Shown: positions 27,544 through 37,666 of the stretch, one piece after another
Layout: every line of letters starts with the position of its first letter
Numbering within the stretch: the first letter of the stretch is position 1
Source of the DNA: Basilea psittacipulmonis DSM 24701
Lineage (GTDB): Bacteria > Pseudomonadota > Gammaproteobacteria > Burkholderiales > Burkholderiaceae_B
Length of the DNA stretch: 64,000 bases
Assembly: GCF_000743945.1 (NCBI RefSeq)
Contig: NZ_CP009238.1
Coordinates: 1,302,001-1,366,000, forward strand
Direction: 5' to 3'
Position numbers and translations under genes: made by a program
The notes under the pieces: generated by a model
What the model saw: the letters and a program-made list of their open reading frames with translations, nothing else
What the model was told of the DNA's origin: nothing
The model's database searches: none

Positions 27544-28621
27544 TTCGTTTGGCAAAATCCTTCATAAATGCTATTAGTTTTTCAACGCCCTCTACTGGCA
27601 TCGCATTGTAAATAGATGCTCTCATACCGCCAGAAATAGGATGTCCTTTTAAATTCAGCAACCCAGCTTCTTTTGACTCTTTTAAAAACAGTTCATTTAA
27701 ACGATCGTCTAACAAGAAACTTACATTACAGATAGAACGATCTTGATGAGCCACGCGGTTTTTGTAGAATCCACTTTGGTCAATGTATTCATACAACATA
27801 CGTGCCTTTTTAAGGTTTGCTCTTTCAATCAACTCCATGCCACCGATAGACTGCATATATTCTAAAACCAAGCCCATCACATAAATAGCAAATACAGGCG
27901 GCGTGTTTAATAAAGAACGTGAATCTGCCAACTTAGTGTAGTTCGCAAAATCTGGACACAAAGGACTGGCTTTACCCAATAAATCACGGCGTATCATCAC
28001 CAAACTTAAACCCGCAATGCCTAGGTTCTTTTGGGCCCCAGCATAGACGATGCCCGCATTTTCCCATGTTTGACGACGCGATAAAAAGCATGAAGTCATA
28101 TCGGTCACCACAGGTACGGACATTTTGGGAATATCTTCATACCCCAAACCACTTAATGTTTCATTATGGCAATAATGTACAAATGTCGCATCAGGTCTAA
28201 CTTTCCAATCTTCAGGTTTAGGGGCCCAGTGTAAGCCTGGCACACCATCTTTGGCCTCTTCATTATTTGCAGTGATACGCATATCACCGTAAGCTAAACC
28301 CTGTTCATAAGTGGTTTTAGACCAGTTTCCTGAAATCACATAATCCGCTTTTCCAGGTAAATTTAAAGCGATGAACGCGTTCTGCAATCTCGCTCCAGCA
28401 GACATAAACACAAAATCATAATCTGCTTCACTGACTCCCGTTAAATCATACAAAGCGGATCGGGTCGCCAATAAAATCTCTTCAAAGTCAGGACCACGAT
28501 GTCCCATTTCTAAAACCGAAACACCTTTGCCATGCCAGTCCAACATCTCTTCTTGAATCTTTTCAAGAACAGGAAGTGGTAACTGTGCAGGTCCTGCCGC
28601 AAAGTTATAGGGTGCTCTCAT
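27536..28621 (-). CDS. serC: Phosphoserine aminotransferase
   Basis: PLP enzyme that makes 3-phosphoserine for serine synthesis and serves in pyridoxal phosphate synthesis. Its 361 residues start with NFAAGPAQLP and contain GAQKNLGIAG, where the Lys binds PLP, and the C-terminal HPISGGMRASIYNAM. GAGGAGA inside the end of gyrA serves as ribosome binding site; the start is three bases after the gyrA stop, so it is co-transcribed with gyrA and pheA. Confidence 0.97.
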   Translation of the reverse strand: MRAPYNFAAGPAQLPLPVLEKIQEEMLDWHGKGVSVLEMGHRGPDFEEILLATRSALYDLTGVSEADYDFVFMSAGARLQNAFIALNLPGKADYVISGNWSKTTYEQGLAYGDMRITANNEEAKDGVPGLHWAPKPEDWKVRPDATFVHYCHNETLSGLGYEDIPKMSVPVVTDMTSCFLSRRQTWENAGIVYAGAQKNLGIAGLSLVMIRRDLLGKASPLCPDFANYTKLADSRSLLNTPPVFAIYVMGLVLEYMQSIGGMELIERANLKKARMLYEYIDQSGFYKNRVAHQDRSICNVSFLLDDRLNELFLKESKEAGLLNLKGHPISGGMRASIYNAMPVEGVEKLIAFMKDFAKRNG

Positions 28622-28624
28622 GAC

Positions 28625-31276
28625 TTATGTCTCCTCTGTGTCATGCTCATTTTGTGATGTCTCATCAGCAACCGTCTCTGATGATTCATTTTCCTCATCA
28701 GATTCTGCAACACGACTGACACCTTGTAATTTCGTATCATCATCGATTCTAATCAATGTCACACCTTGTGTTGCTCTACCCATTTCTCGAATTTCAGAAA
28801 CACGCGTACGTACGAGAACACCACCATTAGTGATTAACATAATTTCATCGGTTTCTTTAACCAAAGTGGCCGCCACGACTTTACCATTACGTTCAGATGT
28901 TTGAATCGCAATCATACCTTTTGTGCCACGACCATGACGGGTATATTCCTCGATAGCTGTACGTTTACCATAACCATTCTCAGTGGCGGTCAACACACTA
29001 AAGCCTGCTTCATCAGACGTTACCAACATAGCAATCACGCTTTGGTCTTTATCCAAATTCATACCACGAACACCGCTGGCCGCACGTCCCATGGGTCGAA
29101 CATCACTTTCACTGAATCGCACAGCTTTACCTGCATCAGAGAACAACATCACATCGCTTTGTCCGTTAGTGAGGCCGACTCCAATTAAGTAGTCATCTTC
29201 TTTCAATCCCACTGCAATAATGCCAGCTTTTCTAGGATTAGAGAAATCAGACAAAGGGGTTTTCTTCACCGTACCTCGGGAAGTCGCCATAAACACATAC
29301 TGATCATCTGTAAATTCTTTAACTGGCAAAGTTGCTGTAATACGCTCACCATCTTGCAATGGGAACATATTCACAATAGGACGACCTCGAGAACCTCGTG
29401 TACCCTGAGGCACTTGCCATACTTTTAACCAATACAAACGACCGTAGTTTGAGAAACACAGTAAATAATCGTGTGTATTAGCTACATATAAACTTTCTAC
29501 CCAATCATCCTCTTTCGTTGCAGTCGCTAATTTACCGCGTCCGCCACGTTTTTGGGCACGATATTCAGACAAAGGCTGACTCTTAATATAGCCAGTATTG
29601 GACATCGTGACCACCATATCTGTCGGCGTAATAAGATCTTCGGTTTCAATATCTGAAGTATGAAGCTCAATATGCGAACGACGTACATCTTTTGCACTAA
29701 CCACGTACTCATTCTTCAATGCCGTCAATTCGTCGCCAATAATCTGAGTAATTCTTTCTGGTTTAGCAAGAATATCCAATAAGTCGGTAATTAATTCCAT
29801 CACTTCTTGGTATTCCTGAATAATCTTATCTTGTTCAAGCCCTGTTAAACGTTGCAAACGCATGTTCAAAATCTCTTGAGCCTGACCATCAGACAAACGA
29901 TAGGTATTATCCGCTTGCAATCCATAATGAGCAGGCAAGCCATCTGGGCGATACGCATCACGACCACCCTCACCTGACTCAACACGTTGTAACATGGACA
30001 AAACAACAGATGAATTCCAATTACGTGCCATTAATTCTTGTTTCGCAACAGGAGGTGTCGGTGCCGCTTTAATAATCGCGATAAACTCGTCAATATTCGC
30101 TAAAGCAACGGCCAACCCTTCTAAAACATGACCGCGTTCACGTGCTTTGCGAAGCTGATAAACCGTGCGACGAGTCACTACTTCACGACGATGTGCCAAG
30201 AAGCACTCAATCATCTGTTTTAAATTCAATAATCGTGGCTGGCCATTCACCAAAGCCACCATATTCACGCCAAATGAATCTTGTAATTGGGTTTGTTTAA
30301 ACAAATTATTCAAAACAACTTCTGGCACTTCACCGCGTTTTAATTCGATGACCAAACGCATACCATCTTTATCAGATTCATCGCGAATGTCAGAAATACC
30401 CTCGATTCGCTTGTCATTCACCAATTCAGCGATTTTTTCTTGCAATGTGCGTTTATTCACCTGATAAGGCAATTCATCCACCACAATCGCTTGACGATCC
30501 GCACTCTTTGGAATAGGTTCAAAATGCGTTTTAGCACGCATAATCACGCTACCACGCCCTGTTCTATAGGCTTCTCTGACTCCTGAAACACCATAGATAA
30601 TCGCCCCAGTCGGAAAATCGGGAGCAGGAATTAACTCAATCAACTCATCTACGGTGCAAGCTGGATGACGCAAACAATACAAGCAACCATCTACAATTTC
30701 GCCAAGATTATGAGGCGGAATATTCGTGGCCATCCCTACCGCAATACCGCTACTACCATTTACCAGCAAGTTTGGCAAACGCGTCGGCAATATCAAAGGT
30801 TCTTGTTCAGAACCATCATAGTTTGGTCCAAAATCAACCGTTTCCTGATCAATATCACTTAGCATCTCGCCAGCGATTCGTTCTAGTCTTACCTCGGTAT
30901 AACGCATCGCTGCGGGGCTATCGCCATCCACTGAACCAAAGTTACCTTGACCATCGACCAAAGGATAACGCATAGAGAAATCTTGAGCCATTCGAACCAA
31001 AGTGAAATAAACGGCCGAATCACCATGAGGGTGGTATTTACCAATCGTGTCCCCGACAATACGGGCAGATTTTTTATAGGCTCTGTTCCAATAATTACTC
31101 ATCTCGTGCATAGAATACAGCACTCTACGATGCACTGGCTTCAATCCATCGCGAACATCAGGCAAAGCACGCCCAACAATAACGCTCATGGCATAATCTA
31201 AGTAACTACGACGCATTTCCTGTTCTAACGACACAGGAAGCGTTTCTTTTGCAAAAGAAAAATTTTCTTCACTCAT
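28625..31276 (-). CDS. gyrA: DNA gyrase subunit A
   Basis: Breakage-reunion subunit of gyrase, which introduces negative supercoils with GyrB. Its 883 residues begin with [21 protein letters not shown], have the active-site Tyr126 in AAMRYTE and a C-terminal beta-pinwheel with QKRGGRGK as the GyrA box. The quinolone-determining region reads [15 protein letters not shown]: Ser87 is kept (E. coli Ser83), but residue 91, equal to E. coli Asp87, is Phe (codon TTC). It is first gene of the gyrA-serC-pheA-tyrA-aroA/cmk unit. The acidic tail is Glu/Ser-rich. Confidence 0.97.
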   Translation of the reverse strand: MSEENFSFAKETLPVSLEQEMRRSYLDYAMSVIVGRALPDVRDGLKPVHRRVLYSMHEMSNYWNRAYKKSARIVGDTIGKYHPHGDSAVYFTLVRMAQDFSMRYPLVDGQGNFGSVDGDSPAAMRYTEVRLERIAGEMLSDIDQETVDFGPNYDGSEQEPLILPTRLPNLLVNGSSGIAVGMATNIPPHNLGEIVDGCLYCLRHPACTVDELIELIPAPDFPTGAIIYGVSGVREAYRTGRGSVIMRAKTHFEPIPKSADRQAIVVDELPYQVNKRTLQEKIAELVNDKRIEGISDIRDESDKDGMRLVIELKRGEVPEVVLNNLFKQTQLQDSFGVNMVALVNGQPRLLNLKQMIECFLAHRREVVTRRTVYQLRKARERGHVLEGLAVALANIDEFIAIIKAAPTPPVAKQELMARNWNSSVVLSMLQRVESGEGGRDAYRPDGLPAHYGLQADNTYRLSDGQAQEILNMRLQRLTGLEQDKIIQEYQEVMELITDLLDILAKPERITQIIGDELTALKNEYVVSAKDVRRSHIELHTSDIETEDLITPTDMVVTMSNTGYIKSQPLSEYRAQKRGGRGKLATATKEDDWVESLYVANTHDYLLCFSNYGRLYWLKVWQVPQGTRGSRGRPIVNMFPLQDGERITATLPVKEFTDDQYVFMATSRGTVKKTPLSDFSNPRKAGIIAVGLKEDDYLIGVGLTNGQSDVMLFSDAGKAVRFSESDVRPMGRAASGVRGMNLDKDQSVIAMLVTSDEAGFSVLTATENGYGKRTAIEEYTRHGRGTKGMIAIQTSERNGKVVAATLVKETDEIMLITNGGVLVRTRVSEIREMGRATQGVTLIRIDDDTKLQGVSRVAESDEENESSETVADETSQNEHDTEET

Positions 31277-31507
31277 GGATGATTTAAGATTAAATTTAAA
31301 AGGCTTATTTTATCATGCACTGGGGGTAAATACGCCCTCTTTTGAGTAAAAACATATGTTTTTTTCTTGCTATCCACACTCAATATTCCAAGCACGCAAA
31401 TTTCACAACAACTCCCCTCCCAAGGTTAATCATAAAGCGTCCAGAAAGCTAAAAAACACAATGATTTCAAGATAACCCTACTATAGGTTCAAATAAACAA
31501 ATTCTTT

Positions 31508-32155
31508 AGGGAGAGGCAAAGAAACATCACTTCTAATCAACACGAATCATACTGAGAAAGGATGGGAAAACTGTGTTTAACGAATAGATACCCTATCTGG
31601 TAAAAAGACGAGAAAACTCGCGTTTAACTAACGGACTTCTTATTTGTCGAAAAGGCATGAAACATCACTTCTAATCAACATAAATCATACTGAAAAAGGA
31701 TGAGAGAACTGTGTTTAACGAACAGACAGCCTATCTGTGAAAAAGACGAGAAAGTCACGCTTAACTATCAGGCTTCTTATTGGGCGAAAAGACGAGAAAA
31801 TCACGCTCAACTATCAGGCTTCTTATTGGGCGAAAAAGACGCGAAAATCACTTTCATCTAACACGAATCATACTGAGAAAGGATGGGAAAACTCGCGTTT
31901 GACTAACGGACTTCTTATTTGTCGAAAAGGCGAGAAAAACACGTTTAACTCACAAGCATCTTATTGGGCGAAAAAGACGCGAAAATCACTTTCATCTAAC
32001 ACGAATTATACTGAAAAAGGATGGGAAAACTGTGTTTAACGAACAGACAGCCTATCTGGAAAAAGACGAGAAAATCACGCTTAACTATCAGACTTCTTAT
32101 TTGCCGAAAAGACGAGAAAATCACGCTTAACTATCAGGCTTCTTATTTGAGAAAT
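31508..32155. repeat. Degenerate minisatellite array of about 48 bp units
   Basis: At least ten mixed units. One type reads AAAGACGAGAAAATCACGC then TTAACTATCAGGCTTCTTATTTG; another contains ATCACTTTCATCTAACACGAATC and ATACTGA(G/A)AAAGGATGGGAAAA; a third reads GTGTTTAACGAACAGACAGCCTATCTGG. They are interleaved, suggesting repeated local duplication of a composite unit. No spacers of unique sequence, no inverted repeats and no transposase are seen. Confidence 0.85.
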
Positions 32156-32207
32156 GAAAAAAGTCAGGATAAAAAACGCTTTAAAGGGGCAATTAAGATA
32201 GTTTTGA

Positions 32208-32242
32208 TAAAAAAGAAAAAGCCACTCACGCAGAGTGGCTTT
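32208..32242 (-). terminator. Rho-independent terminator of ompA
   Basis: AAAGCCACTC (32218-32227) pairs perfectly with GAGTGGCTTT (32233-32242) around a 5-base loop. On the minus strand it is followed by TTTTTCTTTTTT. It lies 22 bases after the ompA stop codon. Confidence 0.92.
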
Positions 32243-32263
32243 AGCATATCAGAAAGTAGCTAA

Positions 32264-32803
32264 TTATTTAGAAGCTACGATATCCAATACTACACGACGG
32301 TTCTTAGCACGACCTTCAGCTGTAGCGTTAGAAGCAGCTGGATCAGCCTCACCTTTACCGATTGTAACGATTTGGTCAGCTGGAACACCCTGTGCAACTA
32401 AGAATGCTTTAACAGCTTTAGCACGTCTTTCAGACAATGCCAAGTTGTAAGCTTCGCTACCTACTGAGTCAGTGTAACCAGTAGCAATAGCAGACTCAAG
32501 TTTCAAGTTTTTCAACTGAGCAGCCAATTTTGTCAATACTTCTTCACCAGCTGGTTTTAATACAGCTTTATCAAAGTTAAAGAACGCATCTGCACTTAAA
32601 GTGATCTTGTCAGCAGTAACTTCTTGAACTGCACCACACTCAGCTGCTGCTGTAGCAGGAGTCCAGAAGTTATTTTGCCAGCAAAGACCAGTTGTGTTAC
32701 GCCATACTTGGCCAGAGCTGTTTGTCCAGTTGTCACTAGCTGAAGCAACTGTAGAAGCTGCAGCAACAGCAAGAGCTAGTGTAATTTTAGAGGTAAGTTT
32801 CAT
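32264..32803 (-). CDS. ompA: OmpA-family outer-membrane lipid/peptidoglycan-binding protein
   Basis: A 179-residue exported protein. The signal peptide ends in VASA; a short Trp-rich segment (residues about 22-55, with WRNTTGLCWQNNFWTPATA) follows, then an OmpA C-terminal peptidoglycan-binding domain (FFNFDKAVLKPAG, GYTDSVGSEAYNLALSERRA, GKGEADP). It lacks the eight-stranded barrel of E. coli OmpA; the short form is typical of Bordetella-type OmpA. The ATG at 32803 has GAGGAG six bases upstream; the longer in-frame start is rejected because it would bury the signal peptide. It anchors the outer membrane to the cell wall. Confidence 0.93.
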   Translation of the reverse strand: MKLTSKITLALAVAAASTVASASDNWTNSSGQVWRNTTGLCWQNNFWTPATAAAECGAVQEVTADKITLSADAFFNFDKAVLKPAGEEVLTKLAAQLKNLKLESAIATGYTDSVGSEAYNLALSERRAKAVKAFLVAQGVPADQIVTIGKGEADPAASNATAEGRAKNRRVVLDIVASK

Positions 32804-32873
32804 AATTCTCCTCGTAGGGCTTATGCTAAAGTTTAACTTGCAGCGAATACGCCGCTTCAAAAATCCAACTGTA

Positions 32874-32901
32874 AGTATAACATATAAACAATAGATTACA
32901 A
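32874..32901 (-). promoter_or_regulatory. Probable sigma-70 promoter of ompA
   Basis: On the minus strand -35 TTGTAA (32896-32901) is separated by 16 bases from -10 TATACT (32874-32879). The start point would be near 32867, giving a leader of about 65 bases before the ompA ATG. Four of six and five of six consensus matches fit a strong envelope-protein promoter. Confidence 0.5.
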
Positions 32902-33110
32902 AGCCTGCAATCTATTTATGTCACTTACAACTAGGTTTTATCATACTCTTTTTTTAAAAACATTGCAGACAAAATCGTCAATTCCTTTAAAAAATAAAAT
33001 ATTTTTCATGAATTTAATATCATCATGTAGTATTTTTACTACACCCACCATCTTCTCACCAACCACACTCCTTTCAACTTTACATTCCCGCAAACAAAAA
33101 AATTCAACTC

Positions 33111-33450
33111 ACCCCTGCTTTCCACTTCACTCCTCATTTTCCCCACTCCATCTTGCCAACTCTCCGAGCCTCGCGTTCAAAGACCCCCATTATCATTCAC
33201 TGACACCTTAACTTTTCCCGCCATCAACACACACCACATCTCCCACCCATCACCACACACCCCTGCTTTCCATTTCACCCCTCATTTTCTTCACCCCATC
33301 GCCACAACTTTCTGAGCCTCACGTTCAAAGACCCCCATTTATCATTCACTCACACATTAACTTTTCCCACCATCAACCCCCACCTCACATGTTCCTCGCA
33401 CCACCCATCGCCACAACTCTCTTAGTCTCGCAATCAGGAAGCATGTTAAA
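33111..33450. repeat. C-rich direct repeat, period 148 bp, upstream of ubiG
   Basis: Copy one at 33111-33228 and copy two at 33259-33377 start ACCCCTGCTTTCCA, contain TTCAAAGACCCCCAT and TATCATTCACT, and end CCATCAAC. A third partial copy begins near 33406 with CCATCGCCACAACT and runs almost to the ubiG ribosome binding site. The plus strand is strikingly pyrimidine-rich, unlike the AT-rich surroundings. Confidence 0.8.
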
Positions 33451-33493
33451 ATTTGCGACAACTTTAATATCGTTTTGTACGGGAGAACAAGCT

Positions 33494-34204
33494 ATGTCAG
33501 CCAACGTCAACCCCTCTGAAATCAACAAATTCTCTGCCATTGCAGCCAAATGGTGGGATCCTAATGGCGAATTTAAGCCTTTACACGACATCAATCCATT
33601 AAGATTACAGTGGCTGATTGAGATGGCGGGCGATTTGAACCAGAAAAAAATTCTCGATGTAGGGTGTGGCGGTGGCATTTATGCCGAATCCATGGCGCTA
33701 AAAGGAGGCATCGTTAAAGGAATTGATATGGCGGAACGATCTTTGCAAACCGCCCAATTACATCGCTTGGAATCTAAAATAGATAAGACACAACTTGATT
33801 ATCAAAAAATTCCTGTAGAAGACCTTGCCAAAGAACAAGCTAATACCTACGATATAGTCACTTGCATGGAAATGCTAGAACACGTTCCCGATCCTGTATC
33901 CATCATGAAAGCTTGTTTTGAACTAGTCAAACCGAACGGCTGGGTACTTTTTTCTACATTAAACAGAACACCAAAAGCCTTTTTTATGGCCATCATGGGT
34001 GCTGAGTATTTAATGAAATTATTGCCCAAAGGTACGCATCAATACGAAACATTTATAAAGCCGGGTGAGCTAGCAGAAATGGCGAGAATCGCTGGTTTGA
34101 CCCCTGTTGCTTTTAAAGGTATTAGCTATCGCCTTGTCCAAAAAGATTATGTCCTGAGCGACAATACCTCTGTCAACTACATGATGATGACACAAAAACG
34201 TTAA
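33494..34204 (+). CDS. ubiG: Ubiquinone biosynthesis O-methyltransferase
   Basis: SAM-dependent enzyme for both O-methylation steps of ubiquinone synthesis. Its 236 residues contain KFSAIAAKWWDPNGEFKPLH near the N-terminus, the SAM-binding ILDVGCGGGIYAE near 55-67, and MEMLEHVPDP. The ATG at 33494 has GGGAG eight to nine bases upstream and matches the family start; an upstream in-frame ATG at 33389 would add 35 residues of repeat-derived sequence. It is followed by gph with a 29-base gap, so the two are probably co-transcribed. Confidence 0.95.
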   Translation: MSANVNPSEINKFSAIAAKWWDPNGEFKPLHDINPLRLQWLIEMAGDLNQKKILDVGCGGGIYAESMALKGGIVKGIDMAERSLQTAQLHRLESKIDKTQLDYQKIPVEDLAKEQANTYDIVTCMEMLEHVPDPVSIMKACFELVKPNGWVLFSTLNRTPKAFFMAIMGAEYLMKLLPKGTHQYETFIKPGELAEMARIAGLTPVAFKGISYRLVQKDYVLSDNTSVNYMMMTQKR

Positions 34205-34233
34205 CGTTAAGAAACTAACAAAGTCAAACGATT

Positions 34234-34905
34234 ATGCTTGTATTATTTGATTTAGATGGCACATTAGCAGATACGGCTCACGATCTTATTGCCGCAACCA
34301 ATCACGTCAGAATTAGTCAGGGACTTGCTCCCATGCCCCCAGAGTTATTAAGAAATTCTATTTCGGCAGGGACAGTAGGTTTATTAAAAGTAGCATTAGG
34401 CATCGATAAAAATGATCCTGATTTTCCTAAATTGCGTCAAATACTTTTAGACTATTACGCCGATCATTTACACACGCACACCACTTTATTTCCTCATATC
34501 CGTGAGTTATTAAACGGTTTATCGGATCAAAAAATAAAATGGGGAATCGTCACCAATAAGCCAACACAATACACTTTACCGCTTATTGCATTTCTAGGTT
34601 TAGACAAAGATAGCCAAGCTTGTGTATGTGGCGATACCTTAATACAGGCCAAACCACATCCTGCACCATTGTTTTACGCAGCAGGATTGGCCCACAGTCA
34701 TCCATCTGAAACGATCTATATTGGCGACAGCCTCACCGATATACAAGCTGCTCAAGCCGCAGGCATGAAAAGCATTGCTGCAGCTTACGGTTATTGTGAT
34801 AGCGACGATGCTTTATCATGGAAAGCGGATGCTGTTGCCTTTACAAGCGAGGAATTAAGCGATCATATCCATACGTTAGCTCAGACACTCAACACTACAC
34901 ATTAA
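34234..34905 (+). CDS. gph: Phosphoglycolate phosphatase
   Basis: HAD-superfamily phosphatase of 223 residues that clears 2-phosphoglycolate produced in DNA repair. The nucleophile motif FDLDGTLADT starts at residue 5, motif II lies in VTNKPT, and the Mg-binding motif is YIGDSLTDIQAA near 167. The ubiG-gph pair next to ompA and gyrA is a known betaproteobacterial arrangement. HAD specificities are hard to predict, but context supports Gph. Confidence 0.88.
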   Translation: MLVLFDLDGTLADTAHDLIAATNHVRISQGLAPMPPELLRNSISAGTVGLLKVALGIDKNDPDFPKLRQILLDYYADHLHTHTTLFPHIRELLNGLSDQKIKWGIVTNKPTQYTLPLIAFLGLDKDSQACVCGDTLIQAKPHPAPLFYAAGLAHSHPSETIYIGDSLTDIQAAQAAGMKSIAAAYGYCDSDDALSWKADAVAFTSEELSDHIHTLAQTLNTTH

Positions 34906-34932
34906 AAAAAGAGGCGTATCTCAACGCCTCTT
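34903..34932 (-). terminator. Terminator of the AGCS symporter gene (also end of gph)
   Basis: AAGAGGCGT (34909-34917) pairs with ACGCCTCTT (34924-34932). On the minus strand seven T follow, and the stem is 31 bases after the symporter stop. It starts four bases after the gph stop codon, so it may work in both directions. Confidence 0.88.
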
Positions 34933-34962
34933 GTCACTCATCATTACTCAACATCTTTTTTC

Positions 34963-36402
34963 TTACCAAATATCTCTACCCAGTAATTTAGCGAGTTTAG
35001 GATATTTATCAAGATTAAATATCGGTTCATGAATATCATTTTTAAGCTGTCTTTGATAATCTCTCAATATAATAAACACAAAGGGAGATAACAATAAAAT
35101 CGCCACTAAGTTAATCAATGCCATTATTGACATCGATAAATCCGCCATATTCCAAACCATAGGCGTAGCAATTACCGAACCAATATAAATCGTGACCAGT
35201 ACAGAAATACGGAACAAAAACACTAACAAAGCATTGTTTCTAATAAAGCGAATATTGCTTTCTGCATAAGCGTAATTTCCCACAATCGTAGAAAACGCAA
35301 ACAAGAACAAAATGATCGCTAAGAAATCCGCTCCCCAAGAACCGACTTGGTTAACAATAGCCGTTTGTGTAATCGTCACGCCCTCTTCACCTAGGGTGTA
35401 TGGACGAGAAATTAAAATCATCACCGCGGTACATGTACAAATCACAAAGGTGTCAACAAAAACTCCCAACATTTGAATCATACCTTGACTAGCAGGATGC
35501 TTGACATCTGCGGATGCGGCAGCATTCGGTGCAGAACCCATACCTGCCTCATTGGAAAACAAACCGCGTTGGACACCTAATACCATGGCTTGTGAAAAAA
35601 TACCACCAAAAATACCACCTGCCGCCGCTTTGACATTAAATGCATCGACAAAAATATCATGAATGATAACAGGCACAAGTGGCAAGTTCATAAAAATAAT
35701 ATAGAACGTCATTAACAAGTACAACAACGCCATCACTGGCACTATCGCCTCAGCAATTTTTGATACACGTCTAATGCCACCAAAAATAATAGGCAATGTT
35801 AACAACATCACAAACAAACCAGAGTAAACATGTTGCGTACCCCAAGCTTTATTGGCCGCATTTGCCAAAGAATTCGCTTGCACCATGTTAAAGACAAACC
35901 CATAACAAAGTATCAAAGCCAACGCAAACACAATACCTAACCAGCGAGCTCGCAACCCTCTTTGAATATAATAAGCGGGGCCACCTAAAAAATGACCATT
36001 TGAATGATCTCTGATTTTAAATAACTGGGCCAAAGAAGATTCAGCAAACGCCGAGCTCATCCCCACTAAAGCGGTCACCCACATCCAAAAAACAGCACCT
36101 GCACCGCCCAGACTAATAGCCAATGCAACACCTGCAATATTACCCACACCTACGCGACTGGCCAAACCTGTCACAAAAGCCTGAAATGGCGTGATACCAT
36201 GCGGATCTTCAGGATCTTGGCGACCCCATAACATTTCTTTTACACTGCGAGCAAAAAGTCTCACCTGCACCAATCCTGTGGCCAAGGTAAAAAACGCACC
36301 TGTTGCCAACAATACCAAAATCAGCACATCGGTTAGATAACCGTTTAAAAAAGAAACAGAATCATTTAATGAAGTAGCAAAGCTACTATCCTCTTGTACC
36401 AT
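34963..36402 (-). CDS. Sodium:alanine symporter family protein (AGCS)
   Basis: Inner-membrane Na+-coupled amino-acid carrier, probably for alanine or glycine, of 479 residues with about 10-12 membrane segments. Family signatures are visible in GLASRVGVGNIAGVALAI near residue 80, GPAYYIQRGL near 140 and LFSNEAGMGSAPNAAA near 280. It has its own terminator and is convergent with gph. The exact amino acid cannot be determined from sequence. Confidence 0.93.
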   Translation of the reverse strand: MVQEDSSFATSLNDSVSFLNGYLTDVLILVLLATGAFFTLATGLVQVRLFARSVKEMLWGRQDPEDPHGITPFQAFVTGLASRVGVGNIAGVALAISLGGAGAVFWMWVTALVGMSSAFAESSLAQLFKIRDHSNGHFLGGPAYYIQRGLRARWLGIVFALALILCYGFVFNMVQANSLANAANKAWGTQHVYSGLFVMLLTLPIIFGGIRRVSKIAEAIVPVMALLYLLMTFYIIFMNLPLVPVIIHDIFVDAFNVKAAAGGIFGGIFSQAMVLGVQRGLFSNEAGMGSAPNAAASADVKHPASQGMIQMLGVFVDTFVICTCTAVMILISRPYTLGEEGVTITQTAIVNQVGSWGADFLAIILFLFAFSTIVGNYAYAESNIRFIRNNALLVFLFRISVLVTIYIGSVIATPMVWNMADLSMSIMALINLVAILLLSPFVFIILRDYQRQLKNDIHEPIFNLDKYPKLAKLLGRDIW

Positions 36403-36727
36403 AGATGATTTCCTTTAATACTCGCTTTTATCAACTAAAACAGTTTATTGTATAACATCTTGCAACACAAAAAATCACTTAATACATAAATATTCGTATT
36501 TCTCAGTCACCTTACCCTCCCATTGAAAAAAGATTTTGCTTTGCACCCCACTTTGCCTCTCACTTCACTCTAAACAGTGCTAATGTTATAATTTTCCCTC
36601 GTCAATATATTCTTAGACGATGTATGATTCGATTCCTATCATCCACGTTTACATTGATTTTCATCGAATCAAGCCCCTCTGTTTTATAAAATCTTTTACC
36701 GATATTATTACAAAAGGAACTATCTTT
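36403..36727. other. Divergent gap of 325 bp
   Basis: Divergent promoter region between the AGCS symporter and the mechanosensitive channel. The plus-strand side stays open in frame with the channel from 36620, but the encoded residues do not match a channel start. No repeat, hairpin or convincing promoter is seen. Confidence 0.4.
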
Positions 36728-37660
36728 ATGGCAAATGAAATCCAACCGCTCACATCAGGTCACACCTCTGATGTCATTGCTTCAGATATTGGACAAAAAA
36801 TAGAAGTTGCCAAACAATTTTTAGAAAAAGATCAGCTCATCGGTTTAGTTAATGCGGCCATTCCTTACATTACAAACTTTATCATCGCATTAATTATTTT
36901 TTACATTGGTAAAAAAATTGCCAAATGGTTGAGTAAGTTTACCGCTCGCATGGTCTCCAATTCATTAAAAGATGACATGTTGAGTAGCTTTTTTGGGTCG
37001 CTCGCTCAGTTTGCATTTCTTTTATTTACCGCGATTGCAGCACTTTCCCAATTAGGCGTAAACACTAGTTCATTAGTGGCATTGATTGGTGCGGCAGGTC
37101 TGGCCATCGGTCTTTCTTTGCAGAACTCGCTACAAAACTTTGCGGCAGGCGTGATGATCTTAATTTTCAAGCCATTTAAAAAGGATCAAACCATTCTAAT
37201 TGGTAGCAACGAAGGCGTGGTCACTCGAATTGGCATTCTCATGCTAGAGTTACGCACAAATGATAACCGCGTGATTTTGATCCCCAATAACAAGGTAATG
37301 AGCGACAGTATCACCAACTTTCATCAAAACCCTACCCGTCGTATTGACCTAGTTTTAGACATCGCCTACAGTGCTGATATCAAAAAAGCCAAGGAGGTTA
37401 TCAAAGATGTATTTAGTGCTGATGAACGCATTCTAACCGACCCTGAACCCAGCATTATGGTGGGAGCTTGGTGTGCCAGCAGCATTCAAATCTGGGCGAG
37501 ACCTTGGGTGAAAGTGGCTGATGCAGCGGCTGTTAGAGGTGATTTACTAGAACGACTGAAATATGCTTTTGATGAAAATGGTATTGAAATTCCATTTAAT
37601 CAAATAGATGTTCGAATCAAAGAACAAGTCGCTCCTAAATCTTCAACCTATCAATCTTAA
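36728..37660 (+). CDS. mscS: Small-conductance mechanosensitive channel (MscS type)
   Basis: Inner-membrane channel that opens under membrane tension to release solutes after osmotic downshock. Its 310 residues (E. coli 286) have an extra N-terminal hydrophilic segment, three membrane helices, the pore-lining Gly/Ala helix with LIGAAGLAIGLSLQNSLQNFAAGVMIL, and a C-terminal vestibule domain. The ATG at 36728 has AGGAA about eight bases upstream; the in-frame start at 36620 lacks a ribosome binding site. A hairpin follows at 37667. Confidence 0.92.
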   Translation: MANEIQPLTSGHTSDVIASDIGQKIEVAKQFLEKDQLIGLVNAAIPYITNFIIALIIFYIGKKIAKWLSKFTARMVSNSLKDDMLSSFFGSLAQFAFLLFTAIAALSQLGVNTSSLVALIGAAGLAIGLSLQNSLQNFAAGVMILIFKPFKKDQTILIGSNEGVVTRIGILMLELRTNDNRVILIPNNKVMSDSITNFHQNPTRRIDLVLDIAYSADIKKAKEVIKDVFSADERILTDPEPSIMVGAWCASSIQIWARPWVKVADAAAVRGDLLERLKYAFDENGIEIPFNQIDVRIKEQVAPKSSTYQS

Positions 37661-37666
37661 TTCAAT

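Larger units (their letters stand above)
31277..32263. other. Gap of 987 bp between gyrA and ompA, mostly repeats
   Basis: Contains the degenerate repeat array at 31508-32155 and the ompA terminator. The left 200 bases hold the presumed gyrA promoter; a TAAAAT near 31310 on the minus strand is a possible -10 but has no clear -35. Plus-strand frames through the array are translated repeats, not genes. Confidence 0.5.
32804..33493. other. Divergent gap of 690 bp between ompA and ubiG
   Basis: Holds the ompA promoter on the minus strand and a C-rich two-and-a-half-copy repeat leading into ubiG, both listed separately. No gene is supported; a plus-strand frame open from 33389 is only an upstream extension of ubiG. 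Confidence 0.5.

Noticed and set aside
31737..32263. Two plus-strand frames of 100 and 80 codons between gyrA and ompA
   Set aside because: They are translations of the degenerate repeat array, with no start signals or recognisable domain.
33389..33493. Longer N-terminus for UbiG
   Set aside because: The added 35 residues come from the C-rich repeat, and the internal ATG has a good ribosome binding site and matches the family start.
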